The notes beneath the pieces are model-generated. The model was not told the DNA's origin and did no database searches. It saw nothing but the letters and a program-made list of their open reading frames with translations. Positions 5,352 to 8,053 of a stretch of 8,053 nucleotides of DNA are shown here, in pieces; the first letter of the stretch is position 1, and each line of letters begins with the position of its first letter. The position numbers and the translations under genes are program-made. Origin of the DNA: a bacterium (lineage in GTDB: Bacteria; Krumholzibacteriota; Krumholzibacteriia; WVZY01); contig JAPUJU010000391.1 of NCBI GenBank assembly GCA_027296025.1, forward strand, positions 1-8,053, written 5' to 3'.

Positions 5352-6813
5352 CCTGCCCGAGTTTCCCCTGCAGCTGCTGTTGCAGCGGTGCCCCGAATGG
5401 CGTCGCTTCCCGACCGCCGTGGTCGATCGTGACAAAGCACAGGGAACCGTCCTGTGGGCAGACCGCAAGGCACGTCGGCGACGCATCCTGCCCGGAATGC
5501 GATATGCGGCGGCACTCTCCCTCGCCAGCGATCTCCGCGCCGGCACCGTGTCGAATTCGCAGCTTTCTCAAAGCGTCGAGGAACTGATAGAACGACTTCG
5601 TTTTTATACATCGGATATTGAGCCCTCCAAAAATGAACCCGGTGTTTTCTGGCTGGATGCGTCGGGGCTCTCACTTCTATTCCCCTCTTTAAAAAAATGG
5701 GCCGGGTTGATTCACGGCGACCTTTCCAGGGAGTGTTTTCAATGTTCGGTAGCCGTCGGCTTCACACGTTTTGGAACGTATGCCGTCGCAAAGTCACGAA
5801 GCGGTGTCACAACCTTCGAGAGTCCGTCCGACGAGCGGGAGAGTACGGGGCGTGTGCCGATCGTGGAGCTGGGAATCGACCCGAAGCTGCGGGATATCCT
5901 GACCCGGCTCGGTGTTGACACACTCGGCAGTTTTATTCAGCTGCCCTCGAACGGCGTACGGAAACGATTCGGTCCGGAAGTGCACCGGCTCTACAAGCTG
6001 GCAAAGGGAGAGTTGTGGTCCCCTCTCGATGCGACTCCCCCGCCGGAACCCATCGAAGCGCACGTCGACTACGATCACCCGGAGTTTGATCTCGAGCGAC
6101 TGGTCACCGTCATCGAAAGTCAGCTCAGCCCGCTTCTGGATACGCTGCAGCAAAAGAACGAAGCGCTCTCCACTCTCACATTGCGTTTTGTTTTCGACAA
6201 CGGCGAAAAGGGAGAAGAAACCCTGCAGGCAGCCGACCCCACCCTCGATCTTCCCCAGATCGTCGACCTCACGCGGCTTCGTCTGGAATCGACCACGCTT
6301 GCAGCGGGCGTTACCGAAATGACCATTGTCGTGCAGAGCGTTACCGTGACGAGTAAGCAAGGCGATTTGTTCACGGAAAAGTCACCGCGGGATCTTCCTG
6401 CTGCCGGTCGGGCGTTTGCGCGGCTTCGGGCCGAGTTTGGAGAGGATGCTGTCGTCACCGCCCGTCTACGCGACGCGCATCTTCCAGAAGCTCGTTTCGT
6501 ATGGGAACCGATGCACACCATGAAACTGCCCAGACCGCGTGACGTCCGGCTCCCACCTCTCATCCGGCGCATCTTTCAGAAGCCGCGTCTCGTTTCGCAC
6601 GGACGACCACGCGCGCCGGACGAACAACTGAATTCATTTATCGATGACGGGTTGATATCGGAACCGATCGGACCGTACATTGTATCCGGCGGCTGGTGGG
6701 TCAAGGAAGTGAGGCGCGATTACTACTACGTACAGACACGCCACGGGCGATCCCTGTGGATCTACTACGACCGACGGCGCAAGCGCTGGTTCCTGCACGG
6801 AGCGGTTGAGTAG
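5338..6813 (+). CDS. imuB: ImuB, inactive Y-family polymerase and mutasome scaffold
   Basis: A 491-residue DinB/Y-family paralogue without polymerase activity. Known of the family: ImuB links ImuA, DnaE2 and the sliding clamp. Seen: the first strand reads ACVNLP (2-7), with Asn5 where active Y-polymerases have the metal-binding Asp. The later DE pair is Asp107-Ala108 (WLDASGL), so two of three catalytic acids are missing. A helix-hairpin-helix region spans about 186-212. QGDLF at 341-345 matches the beta-clamp motif QxxLF. The C-terminal ImuB domain (about 440-491, GGWWVKEVRRDYYYV and RWFLHG) is intact. Start: ATG 5338 fits the family N-terminus; in-frame alternatives are GTG 5329 and ATG 5314, the latter preceded by GGGTGG and adding eight residues. 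All overlap the imuA 3' end. The stop is two bases before dnaE2. Confidence 0.93.
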   Translation: MACVNLPEFPLQLLLQRCPEWRRFPTAVVDRDKAQGTVLWADRKARRRRILPGMRYAAALSLASDLRAGTVSNSQLSQSVEELIERLRFYTSDIEPSKNEPGVFWLDASGLSLLFPSLKKWAGLIHGDLSRECFQCSVAVGFTRFGTYAVAKSRSGVTTFESPSDERESTGRVPIVELGIDPKLRDILTRLGVDTLGSFIQLPSNGVRKRFGPEVHRLYKLAKGELWSPLDATPPPEPIEAHVDYDHPEFDLERLVTVIESQLSPLLDTLQQKNEALSTLTLRFVFDNGEKGEETLQAADPTLDLPQIVDLTRLRLESTTLAAGVTEMTIVVQSVTVTSKQGDLFTEKSPRDLPAAGRAFARLRAEFGEDAVVTARLRDAHLPEARFVWEPMHTMKLPRPRDVRLPPLIRRIFQKPRLVSHGRPRAPDEQLNSFIDDGLISEPIGPYIVSGGWWVKEVRRDYYYVQTRHGRSLWIYYDRRRKRWFLHGAVE

Positions 6814-6815
6814 CG

Positions 6816-8053
6816 GTGACCAGTAGCTACTTTCCGAACTATACGCCGCTCTGGTGCAAAACGAACTATTCGTTTCTCGAAGGCGCCAGTCATCCCGAGG
6901 AGATGATCGAAGAAGCGAATCGCCTGGGCATTCGCTCGCTCGCGATCACCGACCGTGATGGTGTCTACGGGATCGTGCGCGGGTACGTCAAAGCGCGTGA
7001 GCTCGGGGTGCATCTAATCATCGGCTCCCAGGTCACCACCGATGACTCGACGATTGTCCTGCTCGCAAAAAACCGAACGGGATATGCGAACCTCTGCAGA
7101 CTCATTTCCATCGGGCGACTGCGATCACCCAAAGGCGAATCGCGGGTGCAATGGTCTGAAATCTGCACTCACGCCGAGGGGTTGATTGCCCTGTGGGGAG
7201 GAAGCAACACCCTGATTACGGCGAACGCCGATCCGGTCTTCGTTGCCAGGGATCTCCGCGATGCTTTTGGTGACTCTTTTTATGCGTTGCTCACTCGTCA
7301 TCAATGCCCCGATGACATGACGATCGAAAAACGTGTTCGCGAACGCGCTGCGCGTTTCGGAATCCCGACCACCGCGGGAGTGGAGGTTCTCTACTACCAT
7401 CCGGCCCGGCGCGACCTCCAGGACGTCCTCACCTGCATACGCCACGGGGTCACGTTGTCGACGGCCGGACGATTGATCCAGCCCAATTCAGAACACCACC
7501 TGCACACTCCCTACAGCTTTGCCTCTCTTTATGAGGATGATCCCGGCTCGGTTGCGCGAACGGATGAGATTGCGTCACGATGCACATTTTCCCTGTCCGA
7601 AATTCGATACAGGTATCCCTCGGAAGCACTGCCGGACGGAACCACATCAACAGGGCGTCTTCGCGATCTGACGTTTGAGGGAGCAAACGCTCGTTACCCG
7701 GACGGTGTCCCGGATGACGTCACTCAGCAACTCGAAAAGGAGCTCGTGCTGATTCGCAAGCTGGATTACGACGGTTACTTTCTGACGATGTGGGAGATCG
7801 TTCAGTTCTGCCGCCGCAAAAACATTCTCTGTCAGGGGCGTGGATCCGCAGCAAACTCGGCGGTCTGTTTCTGCCTGGGGATCACCGCCATCGACCCGGT
7901 ACGCATGGGGCTCCTGTTCGAACGGTTCATCTCACAGGAGCGAGCGGAACCGCCTGACATCGATCTCGATATCGAACACAACCGCCGCGAAGAAGTTATC
8001 CAGTGGGTTTATAAAAAGTACGGGCGTACCCACGCGGCCATGGTGGCAAATTT
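6816..8053 (+). CDS. dnaE2: DnaE2 (ImuC), error-prone DNA polymerase III alpha subunit, 3' end off window
   Basis: The first 412 codons of a family normally over 1000 residues long. Known of the family: a C-family polymerase that carries out the actual lesion bypass and mutagenesis with ImuA and ImuB after SOS induction. Seen: the N-terminal PHP domain begins YTPLWCKTNYSFLEGASHPEE (9-29). The TNYSF stretch lacks the metal-binding His of DnaE1, the normal DnaE2 state, which argues against the replicative enzyme. The palm region has GRGSAANS (341-348) and PPDIDLDIEH (379-388), where Asp383 and Asp385 correspond to the catalytic aspartates; RREEVIQ follows. Start: GTG 6816, two bases after the imuB stop, with GGAG 13 bases upstream; the next in-frame Met (30) is inside the conserved PHP motif, so GTG is needed. 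The open frame shows no interruption. The third catalytic Asp lies outside the window. Confidence 0.95.
   Translation, partial: MTSSYFPNYTPLWCKTNYSFLEGASHPEEMIEEANRLGIRSLAITDRDGVYGIVRGYVKARELGVHLIIGSQVTTDDSTIVLLAKNRTGYANLCRLISIGRLRSPKGESRVQWSEICTHAEGLIALWGGSNTLITANADPVFVARDLRDAFGDSFYALLTRHQCPDDMTIEKRVRERAARFGIPTTAGVEVLYYHPARRDLQDVLTCIRHGVTLSTAGRLIQPNSEHHLHTPYSFASLYEDDPGSVARTDEIASRCTFSLSEIRYRYPSEALPDGTTSTGRLRDLTFEGANARYPDGVPDDVTQQLEKELVLIRKLDYDGYFLTMWEIVQFCRRKNILCQGRGSAANSAVCFCLGITAIDPVRMGLLFERFISQERAEPPDIDLDIEHNRREEVIQWVYKKYGRTHAAMVAN

Noticed and set aside
5794..6360. 188-codon minus-strand open frame inside imuB
   Set aside because: Antisense to the conserved helix-hairpin-helix and little-finger region of imuB; no protein features.
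1..8053. tRNA, rRNA, CRISPR array, insertion sequence or attachment site
   Set aside because: I saw no regularly spaced direct repeats, no transposase or integrase motifs, and no tRNA-like cloverleaf in the intergenic gaps.

Overview
This window reads as the chromosome of a Gram-negative (diderm) bacterium of moderately high GC content. An outer-membrane beta-barrel protein with a Sec signal and an export-type lipoprotein peptidase support that. The ImuA/ImuB/DnaE2 sequences resemble those I associate with myxobacterial or deltaproteobacterial-type SOS mutagenesis cassettes. The LexA and its operator do not match the well-known proteobacterial patterns, so I do not assign a phylum.

Left part (1-2968, all on the minus strand). 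In transcription order there is a small polytopic membrane protein (2489-2968), then a zinc-dependent medium-chain alcohol dehydrogenase (1464-2492) whose start codon overlaps the previous stop in an ATGA. After a 116-base gap with a hairpin comes an M1-family, leukotriene-A4-hydrolase-like aminopeptidase lipoprotein (1347 to beyond position 1; C-terminus missing).

Middle (2969-4000). A 297-base divergent intergenic region carries three successive inverted repeats ahead of a strong Shine-Dalgarno. It leads into a 187-residue outer-membrane beta-barrel protein (3266-3829) on the plus strand, which is closed by a textbook intrinsic terminator with a UUCG loop (3854-3893).

Right part (4001-8053, plus strand). 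This is the main item: lexA - imuA - imuB - dnaE2, an SOS-inducible mutasome cassette. The genes are 37 bases apart, overlapping, and 2 bases apart, so they look like one transcription unit. A single perfect palindrome (10-base arms, AA centre; 3967-3988) sits between a good -35 and -10 just upstream of lexA and is very probably the LexA operator. No second operator was seen before imuA. LexA would repress itself and the mutasome. DNA damage (RecA filament) would trigger LexA self-cleavage at Ala91-Gly92 and release production of ImuA (RecA-like with a decayed P-loop), ImuB (catalytically dead Y-family scaffold with a QGDLF clamp-binding motif) and DnaE2 (error-prone polymerase; the window ends at residue 412). 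Features that look unusual are the operator sequence, the nearly leaderless lexA start, and a roughly 20-residue His-containing insertion in LexA between the cleavage site and the catalytic serine.
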